Of a stretch of 64,000 bases of DNA, positions 1-11,754 are shown piece by piece; the first letter of the stretch is position 1, and the number at the start of each line of letters is the position of its first letter. The DNA is from Palaemon carinicauda (taxonomy: Eukaryota > Arthropoda > Malacostraca > Decapoda > Palaemonidae), in the NCBI RefSeq assembly GCF_036898095.1, contig NC_090739.1, forward strand, positions 68,530,351 through 68,594,350. The letters are read 5' to 3'. The notes beneath the pieces were generated by a model. It was not told where the DNA came from. It saw only the letters and a program-made list of their open reading frames with translations, and did no database searches. The position numbers were made by a program, and so were the translations under genes.

Positions 1-99
1 AGCCATTTAAATTTTAGCGAGGGTTAAATACCCATTCTGCTAGGTAGAGGGGGTGGGGGGGTCATCCTTCGAATATTTTTTGGACTGCCATTAATTGCT

Positions 100-127
100 T
101 TTGTTTGTGCTTTCTCTTTGATTAGTG
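100..127 (+). promoter_or_regulatory. Possible 3' splice site ahead of gag (A1)
   Basis: A pyrimidine-rich run ends in AG at 124-125, just before the gag reading frame. Equivalent tracts ending in CAG precede gag in A2 (7,421-7,439) and A4 (31,184-31,203). The shared position is seen in the sequence; use as a splice acceptor is inference. Confidence 0.35.
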
Positions 128-128
128 T

Positions 129-3100
129 GTGTGTGTGTGTGTGTTGACTTCTGCGACCATACGTACTTGCCCTGGACTTGAAGGTTGGCCTTATGGAACC
201 TTCATGTCAGCTGTGGACACCGATCGCCACACCCTTTGTCCCGCCTGCAGAGGTCAACGGTGTGATAGTGATGAAAGATGTAGTGAGTGTCGGGAGTGGT
301 CTGCCTTCCAGTGGGAAAGGTTTGGGCAACAGCGGAAGAAGTCAAAGCGGGATATTTCTCCTTCGAAGGTTTCTTCGAAAAGGGAAAAACCCATGACCAA
401 TAGAGGGTTATGAACAACCTTTCTCTAAAGCTCCTGCTCGTCTGGTCTCTTCCGGGAGACCGTCGAGTAGTAGCGTAGACCCTTTAATTTTTGGCTAACC
501 CCGGTCCTCAAGAGATGGTGTTGCTTCCCCTAGCAAAGCAGCCCCACCTTTCCCCCCCTGTGAGGCCTTGTTTCTGTCACCTTTTTTACAGGTGTGGTTG
601 TCCTTGGGGCTTCCGGGTCTGCCCTCCAAGGACTCCTTGTTGCACTTCATCATTCTTAGTGCTAGTGCACAGCTGCCGTTGACTTCGGAGTTAGATCCTC
701 TGTCGTGCGTCGATATTGTAGTATCTGATGCGTCTTCCGTGGCCGCTGCCGTGGCCCTGCATCTTCAGATTCTCCAGGTGTTGCTGCCGACTGTGTCCCC
801 CCACCGTTCCTGTTCATCCTTCGAGGGGGGAACTAAGTCTTTCATCTGTCTCTCCTGCGAGTGTTTCTCCTCAGAGGAGGAGTTCGCTCATAGAGACTCC
901 TCTGCGGAGGACTGCTGCTTCTAAAGGTCAGCTTGCAGATCCCCCAGCCTCTAGAGGGCGTCTTCAATCTCGCAGAGCTGGCCCTCCCTTCGCCTTAGAG
1001 GTGGCTCTTCACCATTGGTGAAAAGGTGCCTCCTCGGCTCTTCAGCTTCATCTTCGCATCCGTTTCCCGCAGAGGAGCCTCCGCTACAGTCGTCTTCCGG
1101 CCCTCGACCTGGACCTTCTCCTGACAACACTGCTGCTAGTCCTCGGACTTCGGCCCTGGACTCTTCTGTGGATCGTTCGTGATCTCCGTCAGAGGATGTT
1201 CGCCCTTCCAAAGGGCGTATCCCTGTTCCAGACCATCCTTCACGCCGACCTGCTGACCCGCCTTCTCCGTTCCCCTCTCCTTTTCATCGCATGCCTGCTC
1301 ATGCTTTACCGTCGAAGTGTTAGCTGCTCGCCAATGCTCTCCAGCGCGCCAGAGCCCTTCAGTGCACCAGCGCTCACCAGCATCACGTCAGCGCCCTCTT
1401 GCACTTCAACGCTTCTCAGAGCGTCATCGTTCTCCAGTGCTTCAGCGCTCTTCGGTGCACCAGCACTTGCCTGCTCGTCAGCACCTTCCAATGCCCCAGC
1501 GATCTACCGATCACCGGCGCATTCTCGCCATTCCATTCCAAAGATCAAGGTTTGCCAGCTTGCCAGTGCACCTTTGCTCACCAGCAAAACACTGCTCTCC
1601 AACTCATCTGCATTCCCCTACACGGCAGCACACTCAAGCGCAGCAACGTTCTCCTGTGTGCCAGCGCTCCAACTCACAAGCGCTCTCCTAGGCGTCAGCA
1701 CTCTTCTACTCGCTAGTGCTCTCTTGCGCACCAGTGCTTTCCTGTGCGCCAACTCTTACCTGTGCACCCGCTCTCACCTGCGCACTTACATTTACCTGTG
1801 CAGCGCCTCACCGCGCGCCATCACTTTCATGCACACAAGTGCTCTCCGGCTTGCTAGGGCTCTCCTGCGCACTTGCGCCAAACCTTAGAGTAGGTTTTCC
1901 TGGCTTCAAAACATCTCAGGCAAAAGGAACGTCACAATAGAAACTCTGACAGGTCACTGTCGCTTCATTCCCTTCCCCACAAACACATTACAGCGAGGCT
2001 CCACAGAAGGGTTCAGTATCCCGAAGATTCGATCTTCAAACATCGGTAGAGACTGCTCACAGGGAACCTTTGGTCCCTTTCCCTTCAGGTCATCTTTCTG
2101 ACAGTGCATCAGTCAGCAAGCAGCCTTGGTTCAGTGCCATGGTCAGAGTAGTAGTGCAAGCCTTCAGGCCTGCCATATCATCTCGCTCTTCAGTGACCTC
2201 CCATCCAACGGCACCAGCAGACTTACTGCGAGGAACCTTGGCTTCTTTGCCTCTGAAGAGGAAAAGAGGAGTCCCAGACACGATTATATTCCCTAGGGTG
2301 AAACTAATTCCTGTTAGGCCTTTGAGGCCTGTCCTTCCTGTCTCTCTCGCTGGACACTCTCCTACCTCACCTCTGCCGAGGGAGTCGCGTGAGGCTCGCA
2401 CTTCCTCCCTTCCACCTTCTGAGGAAGTTTCTCCTCACACGGAGAGTTCTCCACCACCGAGGGAAGTCAGGAGGGACAATCCCATCTGGCCTTTGATGCT
2501 TGAGTCTTGCCTCCTTCTTCGGAAGGAATCAAAGGACTCGAAGACTCTCCCAAAGTCCGCTTCAAGGACATCCAGGCCTACAGGAACCACTAGTCATTCC
2601 AGGGATGCGCGTGACCACCCTGAGAGGAGCCCTCTGGGATGGAAGAAGGAAACTTTGCTGCTAGTCCCACTTCGGAGGGGGAGCAAAAAGAGTCAGAACA
2701 TGAATTCTGGCAAGTTCTGACTCTTACTAGGGTACTCAATGGGTTTACCAACCCGGAGATACCCCCACGAGAGGGCAAAGACACAGTCTTAGACTGTATC
2801 TTTGGCACTCAGAAGCCCTCTAAGACCAGTACTGTACAACCTTGCTCTGGTGTCAAGGGCTAAAGGATGCCTGGGCTAAGATCGCCCAACAGCTCTCCGA
2901 GCTCTCCTCCTCCCAACGTTCCGGCTCTACCGCCAACCTTCTCCCACTTTCTCACGTCCAGCAGAGGAGATATTTTGAAATCTTGGACGAGCCTCGTCCA
3001 GCTTTTCCTCTCCATAACTCTCTGGAAGAGATTACCAAGGGAGTCTCTCTCTAGATAGGCTCTCCAGCCGTCAGGTCTTGTTCTCGGCATCTGAGATCCT

Positions 3101-3661
3101 CAACCAGGAGAAAGTCACAAAGTATGCAATGCAGGCTACTTCGTGGATTGAATTTTGGTTGGGGACCCTGGGAATCCTGGTTCGAACCGAGGATTTCTCC
3201 AAGGAACGCACCAGGAAAGCGATGGAAATTTTCTTTCTTGCAGGCACTTGCACCATCGAGTTTCTCGCTCATCAAGTCTCTAACATATGGGCGAACACCA
3301 TTCTGAAACATTGAGATGCTGTGTCTGAGAGATTCCATCAGCAGGCCTGAATGCTGATATTGCTAGGCTCAGGAACTCCTCTTTAGAGGGGTCCTCTCAT
3401 TTTGAGCAAAATGACGTGGAACATGCTTCTGAGAGATGGAGGAAGTCCCACCAGGACTCCCTCCTCCATAGGGCTTTGACATCCAAGCCCTATAAACCAC
3501 CAGCTCCTCAGCAGTCCCATCCAACGAAGATCATGATGAACAAGACAGCAGCAAAGACAGTGGTGTCTAAAAAGCCCTTTCCGACCAAAGACGGGAAAGG
3601 CACTAAGTCCTCCAGGGGAGGGAAATTTCTTAGAGGGAGCGGCCGAGGCCGCAAAGGCTAG
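129..3661 (+). pseudogene. DIRS gag-like protein, broken (A1)
   Basis: The N-terminal block (about 158-400) has a Cys/His pattern: CPGLE, GTFMSAVDTD, HTLCPACRGQRC, CSECREWS. The matching ATG of A4 is ATA here. The middle block near 590-1,000 includes WLSLGLPGLPSKDSLL and LIETPLRRTA. A low-complexity Ser/Arg/Pro/His region follows at 1,300-1,890. The C-terminal capsid-like block (2,070-3,660) includes FWQVLTLTRVL, PPREGKDTVLD, YGTQKPSK-like and FSASEILNQEKV motifs and ends in a Gly/Arg/Lys-rich tail (GGKFLRGSGRGRKG) before a TAG. Frames change at least five times, so it is a pseudogene. The role as the structural RNA-binding protein of the element is inferred from its position before RT. Confidence 0.75.
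1300..1890 (+). repeat. Degenerate Ser/Arg/Pro/His repeat inside gag (A1)
   Basis: Short units that read QRSP, HQRSPA and similar in one frame recur with many substitutions. The same slot of gag is filled by different repeats in A2 (8,690-9,230), A3 (17,440-18,970) and A4 (32,390-32,570). It looks like a disordered basic linker whose DNA expands and decays quickly. Confidence 0.6.
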
Positions 3662-3699
3662 GAAAGGCATTCCTTCCGCTTGTCCACCAGTGGGAGGAT

Positions 3700-5497
3700 G
3701 CCTACAAAGTTGCTGGGACAGGTAGAAGCAACTCGGGGCCGAACCCTGGACAATCTCCAGGATTCGTTCAGGGTATCGCGTCCCGTTCACAACATCTCTA
3801 CCTTCCCTGATCAGGAATCCAGTGTTAATAGACTCCTTTGCGATGGGATCAGCAAAGGGGCTAGCCCTCCTGGCAGAAGTCCAGACCTGTTGAAGAAGGT
3901 TGCTCTCCAGGAGGTCCTTGACGATTACCCGGGCTTCTTTAGTCAACTCTTTCTTGTGAAAAAGGCGTCTGGAGGCTGGAGACTCATCATCGACCTCTCA
4001 GCTCTGAACAAGTTTGTCAAGCAAACTCCATTCAGCATGGGGACGACAGACAGTCAGACAAGTGGTAAGACGACGGAACTTCATATGCATATTGGACCTA
4101 AAGGACGTGTTCTTCCAGATCCCAATCCCTTCTTCAGGGAAGTACTCAAGAAGATTCAGCCTAGATAACAGGAAATACCAGTTCAAGGTGCTGTGCTTTG
4201 GTCTTTCCACAGCACCTCATTTCTTCACCAGAGTGTTCACCCTAGTATCATCCTGGGCACACAGGATCGGCATCTGTCTCCTCCGTTATCTGGACAACTG
4301 GCTAATCCTAGTGGACTCGGTGTCAACCCTTCTTCAACACTGAGACAAACTTCTGAGGCTTTACCAAGATCTTGGGATCATGGTAAATCTCGAGAAGTCC
4401 TCCCTGCTTCCTACGCAGAGGCTGGTATACCTAGGCATGATAGTAGACACCAATCTCCACAAAGCCTTCCTATCAGACGACAGGATAATGAGACTAAGAA
4501 AGGTTTCAAGACCCATTCTCAGACGGGAAGAACTTCCAGCCCAAAAGTCGCTACATCTCCTCGGACACCTTTCATCGCTGGCCCATCTAGTTCCTAACGG
4601 TAATCTCAGGATTCGATCTCTTCAGTGGCGATTCAAGTCATGGTGGAATCAGGCCTTCGACTACTTGGACATCCTGATTTCCATGGGATCAGCGGAACAG
4701 ACAGACCTTGAATGGTGAGTGTCAGACAAGAACCAACGAAAGGGACTGGCTCTTCTCGTCCTCCCCCCCAGATTTGATGCTATTCTCAGACGTTTTAAAA
4801 ACAAGGGTGGGGGCCCACGGGCTCCACCACACAACCTCAGGCCTCTGGTCAGAGTCAGAAGAGTACCTCCACATAAATCTCTTATAGAGATGAAGGCTGT
4901 CTTTCTGGCCCTTCAACAGTTCCACCAGTTCCTGGCGGCCACTCAGTGGTGGTGATGAGTGACAACACCACAGTAGTGGCTTATATCAACAAACAAGAAG
5001 GTACCCTGTTGCAGCCCCTATCTATCGCATCTAGCAGTACTGTAGAGATACTGAGATGGGCCGAGATTCACTTGATACCACTATCGGCATGCTTCATTCC
5101 AGGCAAGAGGAATGTACTCGCCGATAACCTGAGCAGAGCATGTCAGATAGTGAGTACCAAGTGGTCTTTGGATCATCTAGTTGCCAACAAAGTCCTGACT
5201 TTGTGGGGTTCTCTGACTGTGGATCTCTTTGCAACGGCCCTGAACTTCAGGCTCCCGTTGTACTGCTCCCCAGTCACAGACCTCAAGGCTCTCTGGCAAG
5301 ATGCATTCCAACAACAGTGCAACAACATCGTCGTTTACACCTTTCCCCCGTTCTGTCTGATAAGGAGGGTACTCAACAAGGCCAGAACATCATTTAACCT
5401 CTCAATGACTCTCATAGCTCTGCTATGGCATCACGCGGAATGGTTTTCAGACCTTCTGCAACTGTTGACAGAGTCTCCAAGAGAACTCCCTCCATGA
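3700..5497 (+). pseudogene. DIRS reverse transcriptase and RNase H, broken (A1)
   Basis: RT runs from about 3,860 (LFLVKKASGGWR, IIDLSALNKFVKQTPFSM) through the LDLKDVFFQIPIP block to the active-site box at 4,287-4,298. That box reads YLDN instead of YLDD, so the second catalytic Asp is lost. An RNase H region follows with MSDNTTVVAYINK (about 4,955) and a KRNVLADNLSRA block (about 5,107), typical of the DIRS/Gypsy-like RT-RH unit. The conserved region after RNase H (LWGSLTVDLFA, LPLYCSPV) ends near 5,497. At least three frameshifts split it. It would have copied the element RNA into DNA. Confidence 0.8.
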
Positions 5498-5553
5498 CAT
5501 GATCTACTCAAACAACCACATGCTAACATCTTCTACAAAGCCGTAGCTTTGCT

Positions 5554-6562
5554 ATGACTTCACGCCTGGAGACTGTCCAGCATCTCCTTACTCAGAGAGG
5601 ATTTTTGCAACAAGTTGCAAGCAGGATGTCAGGATACCAGCAGAAATCATCAGCAGCAGTCTACCAGGCGAAGTGGAAAGTCTTCTGTGGTTGGTGTCAT
5701 AGAAGAGGTATCTATCCTCTTGATGCCACTATTCCAGCAGTTGCGGAGTTCCTCGTGTATTTGCATGAGAAAAGGCTATTGCTCAGCCTTAAGCCTCGCC
5801 CTTAGACTCAACAGAATGGATTTTTCCTCATCGCTAGAACTTTCCTTACTTATACTGATTTACGAACTTACCTGTCCTCAGTCTGAAATGAGACCTCCCC
5901 CATGGAATGTGGTTCAACTTCTCTCTAAAGAGACCTCCCTATGAACCATTGCACCAGGCAACATCGCTACCTCACTTGGAAGACGGTGTTCCTGCTAGCT
6001 TTTGCTTTGGCCAAGCGAGTTAGTGAACTTCATGGTCTTTTATACGACATCACCCATTTAAGGGGATGAGGAGAGGTAATGTTCGGCTTTTTCCCTGAGC
6101 CAAGACTCAGAATCCGGGAGTGGCAGATCCCCGATTTGACTCCTTCCGGATTTTGAGTCTCCTCTCTGTAACCGATAACCCTGATCATCTCTTACTCTGC
6201 CCAGTGAAGAGCTTGACGCTGTACCTCGAGAGAACAGCTGCAGCCCATCCCCGTGTGTCTGCACTTTTTGTCAGCACAGGGAGGAACAAGAGGAGGGTCA
6301 CTCAGAACACCATCTCTGCCTGGATTTGCAAGGTCATAGACCGTACCCTGAATCCGAACCCTCCTCCTTCACGTCGTCCCAGGGCCCACAATGTCAGGGG
6401 CGTAGCTACGTCTCTGGTATTCAAGAGAAACTTCTCTGTGATGCAGGTTTTACAGGCTGGGGTGTGGAAATGTCAGAATAAGTTCACAGCCAACTAACTG
6501 CAAGATGTGACCCACAGGAGGCTTGATTTGTTCTCTATCGGCCCTGTGGTGACTGCACAACA
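5554..6562 (+). pseudogene. Tyrosine recombinase, broken (A1)
   Basis: The N-terminal SAM-like part reads AVYQAKWKVFCGWCHRRG. The catalytic part includes KRVSELHGL (first Arg), RRPRAHNVRGVATSL (the H-x-x-R pair) and GVWKC. The tyrosine that attacks DNA in A3 (TAHYLQDV) is replaced here: the codon at 6,495-6,497 is TAA. Two more frameshifts lie near 5,800 and 5,990. The family enzyme integrates circular element DNA; this copy cannot. Confidence 0.82.
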
Positions 6563-6744
6563 GCTGGTATTATACTGTACCTCAAGTTCCTTACTGGACT
6601 AGTAACAAAAAGTTGAGGGCACTGTTGCCCTATTTTAGTCTGCGTAAATGAAAAGGTTTGACTGGCTCTTATTCTTGTCATCATCCTCCCCTCTCTTGGG
6701 GAAAGCAGCCTCCTGGGTTCTCTGCATAAGCTGACCTCAAACCA

Positions 6745-6756
6745 CTGCAGGTAAAC
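6745..6756 (+). promoter_or_regulatory. Conserved CTGCAG/GTAA donor-like site in 3' UTR (A1)
   Basis: CTGCAG followed by GTAAAC lies about 185 bases after the recombinase end. The same site is kept in A3 (22,620-22,631) and A5 (40,753-40,764). It matches a 5' splice-site consensus; function is unproven. Confidence 0.3.
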
Positions 6757-7065
6757 CATGCTTCCTTGCATTCCTAGTATTAAGCTAATACTGTTTTGTC
6801 CCCATACCCTGGTGAGGTGGTATTGGCAAAGTCCTGGTTACAACAGTTTTTCCTACAGACTTAGAATAACCTTTACCTAGGCAGTCACACTTCTAAACAT
6901 CTCAACACACAGCTTGCGTAAGCCGTGGACCTTGCTTAGAAAGGTTTATCGAGTTGCAGGGACTCATTATTTTTGGTACAAAACTATTCAAAATAAGGAG
7001 CCCCTGGGTAAAGCCAAAAGCCAGTTTGGCAGGGATGTCCACCTTCCAAATGGATGAGTCACCCC

Positions 7066-7170
7066 CAATAAATAGTGTAAGTTTGTGTTCCAGTTACGGA
7101 GCAAATGACAAATTCGTAGATACTGTAATTTGTATTTTTCCTAACGATACAAACCTTTAGCTATTTATAC
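7066..7170 (+). other. Internal complementary region (ICR) of A1
   Basis: The first third (to about 7,102) is complementary to an A-family left end as seen in A4 at 30,936-30,985. The rest (7,103-7,169) is complementary to this element's own right end at 7,361-7,420. This is the DIRS1 ICR plan. Confidence 0.75.
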
Positions 7171-7420
7171 AAACTTACCCGCCAGCCCTATTCCCCTTGA
7201 AGTCCTACCTCCAAGCAAAGTGAGCTAAATCACCGGTGTGCGAGCGGAAGCGTTAGCAAGCTACCCTCCTTTACCTCCGCTAACTAGTGGAATGGGTAGT
7301 TAATCCTTACAAAAATATTAATGGCTTGTCTTTTCAGCTTGGCTAAAAGTAATAACCCCTAATAAATAGCTAAAGGTTTGTATCGTTAGGAAAAATACAA
7401 ATTATCTACGAATTTGTCAT
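7171..7420 (+). repeat. Right inverted terminal repeat of A1
   Basis: Reverse-complement similarity to the left repeat of A4 (30,936-31,140), including the CCGCTAACTAG and TAGCAAGCTACCC stretches. The outer 60 bases pair with the ICR at 7,103-7,169. Confidence 0.75.
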
Positions 7421-7439
7421 TTTTTTTTTTCTTTCCCAG
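7421..7439 (+). promoter_or_regulatory. Polypyrimidine tract and AG before gag (A2)
   Basis: A run of Ts then CTTTCCCAG ends at 7,439 and directly abuts the outer end of the A1 right repeat. It aligns with the candidate acceptors of A1 and A4. Confidence 0.35.
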
Positions 7440-8689
7440 TGTGTGTATGCGCCCTTCTTGGCCATTTTGTTTGCGGACCTGCCCAGGACTTGAGCTCCGC
7501 TCCTGTCGTACTTTTATATCTAACGTGGGCACGGATCTGCACCTGTTATGCCCTGCTTGTAGAGGGCATCGATGCATTAAGGATAACACCTGTCCTGAGT
7601 GCTGGAATTGGTCTGCCTCCCAGTGGGAAAGATTTTTTCGCCAACGGAAGAAGAAGACCAAGAGATTCGTCACCCACGGGGTCTTCCTCGAAGTTGAACA
7701 ATCCAAGGCTTCTTCTTCTGCTCCCCGACCTCCCTCCAAAGCTCCGATTTGGCTGCTTTCCTCCGGGAACCGTTGAATAGTAGCGTAGGCCAATTAACGC
7801 GAGGTCAACCCTGATCCTTGAGAGACTGTACTGCTTCCCCTAGCGAAGCGGCCCCACCTCTCCTCCAGGGGAAGTCCTTATCCTTTTCTGATGTTTTTCA
7901 AGTGTGGCTGTCCCCTGGCTTGACTGGTCCTCCTTTGAAAAAAGTTCTGTTGCAGCTCCTTCAGCTGGGTGCTGAGAGGTAACGTTCATCTTCCTTTGAG
8001 GTGGATCCCTTGTCCTTGCGGAGTGTCCCCGCCATCAATTCCTCCCTTACCTCTTCCTCCGCTACTGTTGCCATTGCTGAAGACAGCACCCCCCCTCTTG
8101 CCGAGCTTCCGTTGGGGCTGGAGCAAGGTGCTAGGCAAGTCTCTTCTGCAGGTGGTCACCTCTCTCGTTTGCGAGTGAGAACCCCCTTTGAGATACCCAT
8201 CTGGAGACCTGCTAGGGATAGGGATCATTTTTTCTGAGCAGCTCTCCCCTGCGGAAGCTTATTTTTTCAGCGCCTAACTCGCAGTGTGTGTGGTCCTCCT
8301 TGTTGCCTCAGGCGCTTTCCTTCGCCTCTGGCAAAGAGACGTCTGTTTGGCTTGTTGTCTTCATCTGCCGAATGATCCCCTTTTGGAGAATCGTCAAGGA
8401 CCTAACCACTTGTCTCCTCAGCCGCAGCTTTCGCTAAGAGATCATCAACCTGACGACTCTCGTCAGCAGTGCCATTCGCCTGCCTTTCTTATCGGACTCG
8501 CCGTTCAGCCCGATCAACGCCTCTCTCCGACCTCTCACCATCGAACAGCTGTTCGTGGTTCGTCAGTTCCCATTGAATTTCCGGATTCTCTGCCTTCTCG
8601 CCAAGTTCTCACAACTCATCAATTGCCGATGTTCGCAATCCTCCAGTTCCTTGTCTCGTCAGTGACCAGCTGATAGTCATACCCTGGTT

Positions 8690-9230
8690 TCTCACCGTTT
8701 GCCAATGGTTCAACGTTCACCAACGGTTCGCTGATTGCCAACGGTTCGCTGATTGCCAACGGTGCGCCATTCGCCAACGGTGCGCCATTCGCCAACGGTG
8801 CGCCATTCGCCAACGGTTTGTCATTCGCCAGCTCGCCATTGGTCTCCGACGACTCGTCCTTCGCCAGCTCACCATCGGTCTCTGACTGCATGTCAGCCTC
8901 CGACGGCTCATCGTTCGCCAAGGGAGATTGGAAGTCAAACGACTGTCTCCTACTGCTCTTCGTTCACCAACGACTCGCCAATCAGAAGTCAGCCGACAGT
9001 CCCTTGCTGCTCAGCGTTCGCCAACTTGCCAATCCCTTAAACGATCGGTAGGTGATCGGCATTCCCCTACTGCTCATCATTCGCCGACCTCTCGGCACTC
9101 GCCAACCACGTGCCATCCACCAGCAGCTCATCGAACTGCAGCTTCTCATTACTCTCCCGTGACTCTTAGCTGTTTGCCAACCTCTCATCATTCGCCAGAA
9201 CTTTGTTCGCCTGAACGTCGTTGTTCGCCA
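8690..9230 (+). repeat. 18-bp tandem repeat in gag linker (A2)
   Basis: The unit GCCAACGGTGCGCCATTC is nearly perfect several times at 8,740-8,830 and reads TVRHSP per repeat. Looser versions (HSPT, HHSP) continue to about 9,230. Eighteen bases is six codons, so the frame is kept. Confidence 0.7.
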
Positions 9231-9344
9231 GATGTTTTCTCCTAAGAAATGCTGCCGTTTACGAGAGAGGAAATTAGTTGCTAAACATTCTCCTTCGCGA
9301 GTCTCTTGGCCCTCTCCAGGGCATTGGTATTCGCCAACTCACCG

Positions 9345-10150
9345 TTCGCCCTCACCTCGCAGATGTTCTTCTCCTCTCCAGATTGTAAGCGCAGACCTTC
9401 GTGTTCTCTTAGGAGAACAGCTCGGGACGAAAATGACCCCCGACCCGACCCTCAAGGCTCCAAAAGAACCAGCAATCGCCCTGTTCCTTTCCTCCATATG
9501 TAGGAACCTATGATGCTGCAGCCTGATGCCCGGTCATCGATTGTCTTGAGTAAGGCTTCCTTTCAGAAACCTTCAACGTTAATCCTCTCAGGATCTCTCA
9601 GCCATCGCCGCCGTGGGTAAGGAACCGAGGTTTAACCCCCTGGTTAGGGCTGTCCACCAGGCCTTTGTTGCAGGTGTTCCTCCAATGCAAGCTTCTGGAA
9701 TGCTGCCATTCATAGGAGTGGAAACTCTTGGCTCTGTCTGGGGCATTAGCATTCCCTATCTCACCGTTCGCCCTCCCCTTGCAGAGGTGGTTCTCCTCTC
9801 TCTCTTTCCAGCTTGCAAGCGCAGACCTTCGCTTTTTCCCAGGAGAATAGCGCATGACGAGGACGACCCCCCAACAGTCTCCTCACCTTCAAGGCTCCGA
9901 AAGAACCAGCAATCCGCCCCGTTCCTTTCCCCTGTAAGGAGGAACCTAGGTTGCTGCATCCTTCTGCCCGGTCGTCGATGGTCTCGGGTAATACTTCCTT
10001 TCAGAAACCCTCAGCGTCGATCCTCTTGGGATCTCTCGGCCAGCACCGCCATGGGACAGGAACCGAGGTTTAATGGCCTGGTTAGGGGTGTCCACCAAGT
10101 CTTTGTTGCAGGTGTTCCTCCAATCCAACCTTCTGGAACACCCAGGATAC
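9345..10150 (+). repeat. About 430-bp tandem segmental duplication in gag (A2)
   Basis: 9,345-9,765 and 9,766-10,150 share long blocks, for example AAGCGCAGACCTTCG near 9,390 and 9,815, AAAGAACCAGCAATC near 9,464 and 9,902, and GGAACCGAGGTTTAA near 9,620 and 10,060. Copies differ by many point changes, so the duplication is not recent. Confidence 0.7.
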
Positions 10151-11754
10151 CTCTGGAGAGGTTTATCCTCTCCTTCAGCGTATCCAATGCGGAAATCCAT
10201 TGTTCCTCCCCTTCAAGAAGCTTTGGCTTCTTCCTCCTCCCCCCTGGAGAGGAAGCAAGGAGTTCCTGATCGGGTAAATTTACCGAGAGTCAAGTTGACA
10301 CCGGTTAGGACATCTAAGCGGAGAATCAGCATAGTCGTACCGACTCCTCACAACCTTCGCGAACTTCCCAAGAGGCTTCTCTCAGAGTGAAGTCTCTGGT
10401 AAGTACCTTCCGCCTCTCTCCCATCAAGGTGGTACCTCGGGAACTTTGCCCGGTATCCAAGCCCTTGCAGGAAGTTGTCTCGCCTCCTGCAAGTGAGAGG
10501 CGAAGGGCGAACCCTCCGAGATCTTCTCTCCTGTAGGTCTTCTCTCCTCTGAGGAAGGAGTCTAAAGACTCTTAAGACCCGTCCAAAGTCATGAGTTAGA
10601 ACTTTAAGGCCTTCAGAGGGTCCCAAGAGACCATCTCCTGCAGGGCTATTGATGAGTGATTCTCACCACTCAATACGACCGTGACCTACCCCGAAATGAT
10701 GTCTTGTGGGTGGAAGATCTCAACAACTACAACGACCATCCTCCCAAAGCTACTAGTCCGAGGCTATCAGAGGCAGAGCAGAGGGAGTTTGAGCACGTCT
10801 TCTGGCAGGTCTTGGCTTGCATGAGGGCCATCAGTGGGTTGTCAGACCCTGCGATGGCCCCTCAAGAGGGCAAAGACATGGTCCGAGACCATGTCTACGG
10901 CACTCAGAAGCCCTCCAAGACTAGTGCAGCCTTGTCCTGGTCTAAGGGTCTGACGGATGCCAGTCGGAAGTCGATCTCACAGATCACCGGCTCCTCCAGC
11001 TACCTGAAAACTACTGCTGCCTTTTTTGCACCAGAGGAGCTACTATGAGGTCTGATGAGTCTCTTCAAGCACTACCTCTACATTACTCTGTAGAGGTATT
11101 GACCAAGGGGATCTCTTAAGAGACACTCTGGTCTGAAAGTCTCGTTCTCTGCGTCTGAGATCCTCAACCAGGAAAGGTAGCGAGGTATACCATCGAGGCT
11201 ACTTCGTGGTTGGACCTCTGGTTGGGGTCAGTGGCACGCCTGATGAAGACCGAAGATTGATTCAAGTAGAGCTCCAGGAAGGCGATGGAAACTTTTCTGT
11301 TGATGGGAACTCGAACCGTTTAGTTCTTTGCTCACCAAGTTGTGAACTTGTGGGCAAACACCATCCTCAGGTGAAAGGACTCGATAGCAGAAAGGTTCCA
11401 CCACCAAGTCCCACAAAATAAAATAATATGACTGAGGAACTCCTCTTTGGAGGATTCTTTCTTGTTCAACCCGTAAGACGTTAGCGGGTTGTGGAGAGGT
11501 GGAGGAAGTCCAACCAGGACTCCTCCTCCATAGGGCTTTGACCTCTCACCCTTATAGTTTACCACCTCCACAGAAGAAACAGCAGCAGAAACCGCCAACG
11601 ATTAAGACATCAGCTGACCCATCAACAATGAAGGTGTCTAAGAAGCCCTTTCCTGCTAAGGACAGGAAAGGCTCTTAACCCTGGATAGGTACGCTCCTCG
11701 GACACCCCTTTAAGGGTATACTCGGTCGCGCGCGACCCCGACGCAAAAGAAAAT

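Larger units (their letters stand above)
1..7420 (+). mobile_element. DIRS-type retrotransposon copy A1 (left end cut by window edge)
   Basis: Order on the + strand is gag, RT, RNase H, tyrosine recombinase, an internal complementary region and a right inverted repeat, which is the DIRS1 plan. Positions 1-65 match the inner left terminal repeat of copy A4 (31,008-31,075), so little is missing on the left. All three proteins are broken by stops and frameshifts. The RT active-site box is changed and the recombinase tyrosine codon is a stop, so this copy cannot move itself. The right end is fixed near 7,420 by its complement in the ICR at 7,066-7,170. Copy A2 begins immediately after it without a left repeat of its own. 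Confidence 0.85.
7440..11674 (+). pseudogene. DIRS gag-like protein, broken (A2)
   Basis: The Cys/His N-terminal domain is recognisable at 7,470-7,660 (HLLCPACRGHRC, CPECWNWS, QWERFF). A degenerate middle block follows, then a repeat-rich linker (8,690-9,230), a tandemly duplicated segment (9,345-10,150) and the capsid-like C-terminal block (10,770-11,600): EFEHVFWQVLACMRAI, MAPQEGKDMV, YGTQKPSKTS. The Lys/Gly-rich tail is interrupted at 11,675 by the piggyBac-like element and resumes at 14,513. Many stops and frameshifts. Confidence 0.72.
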
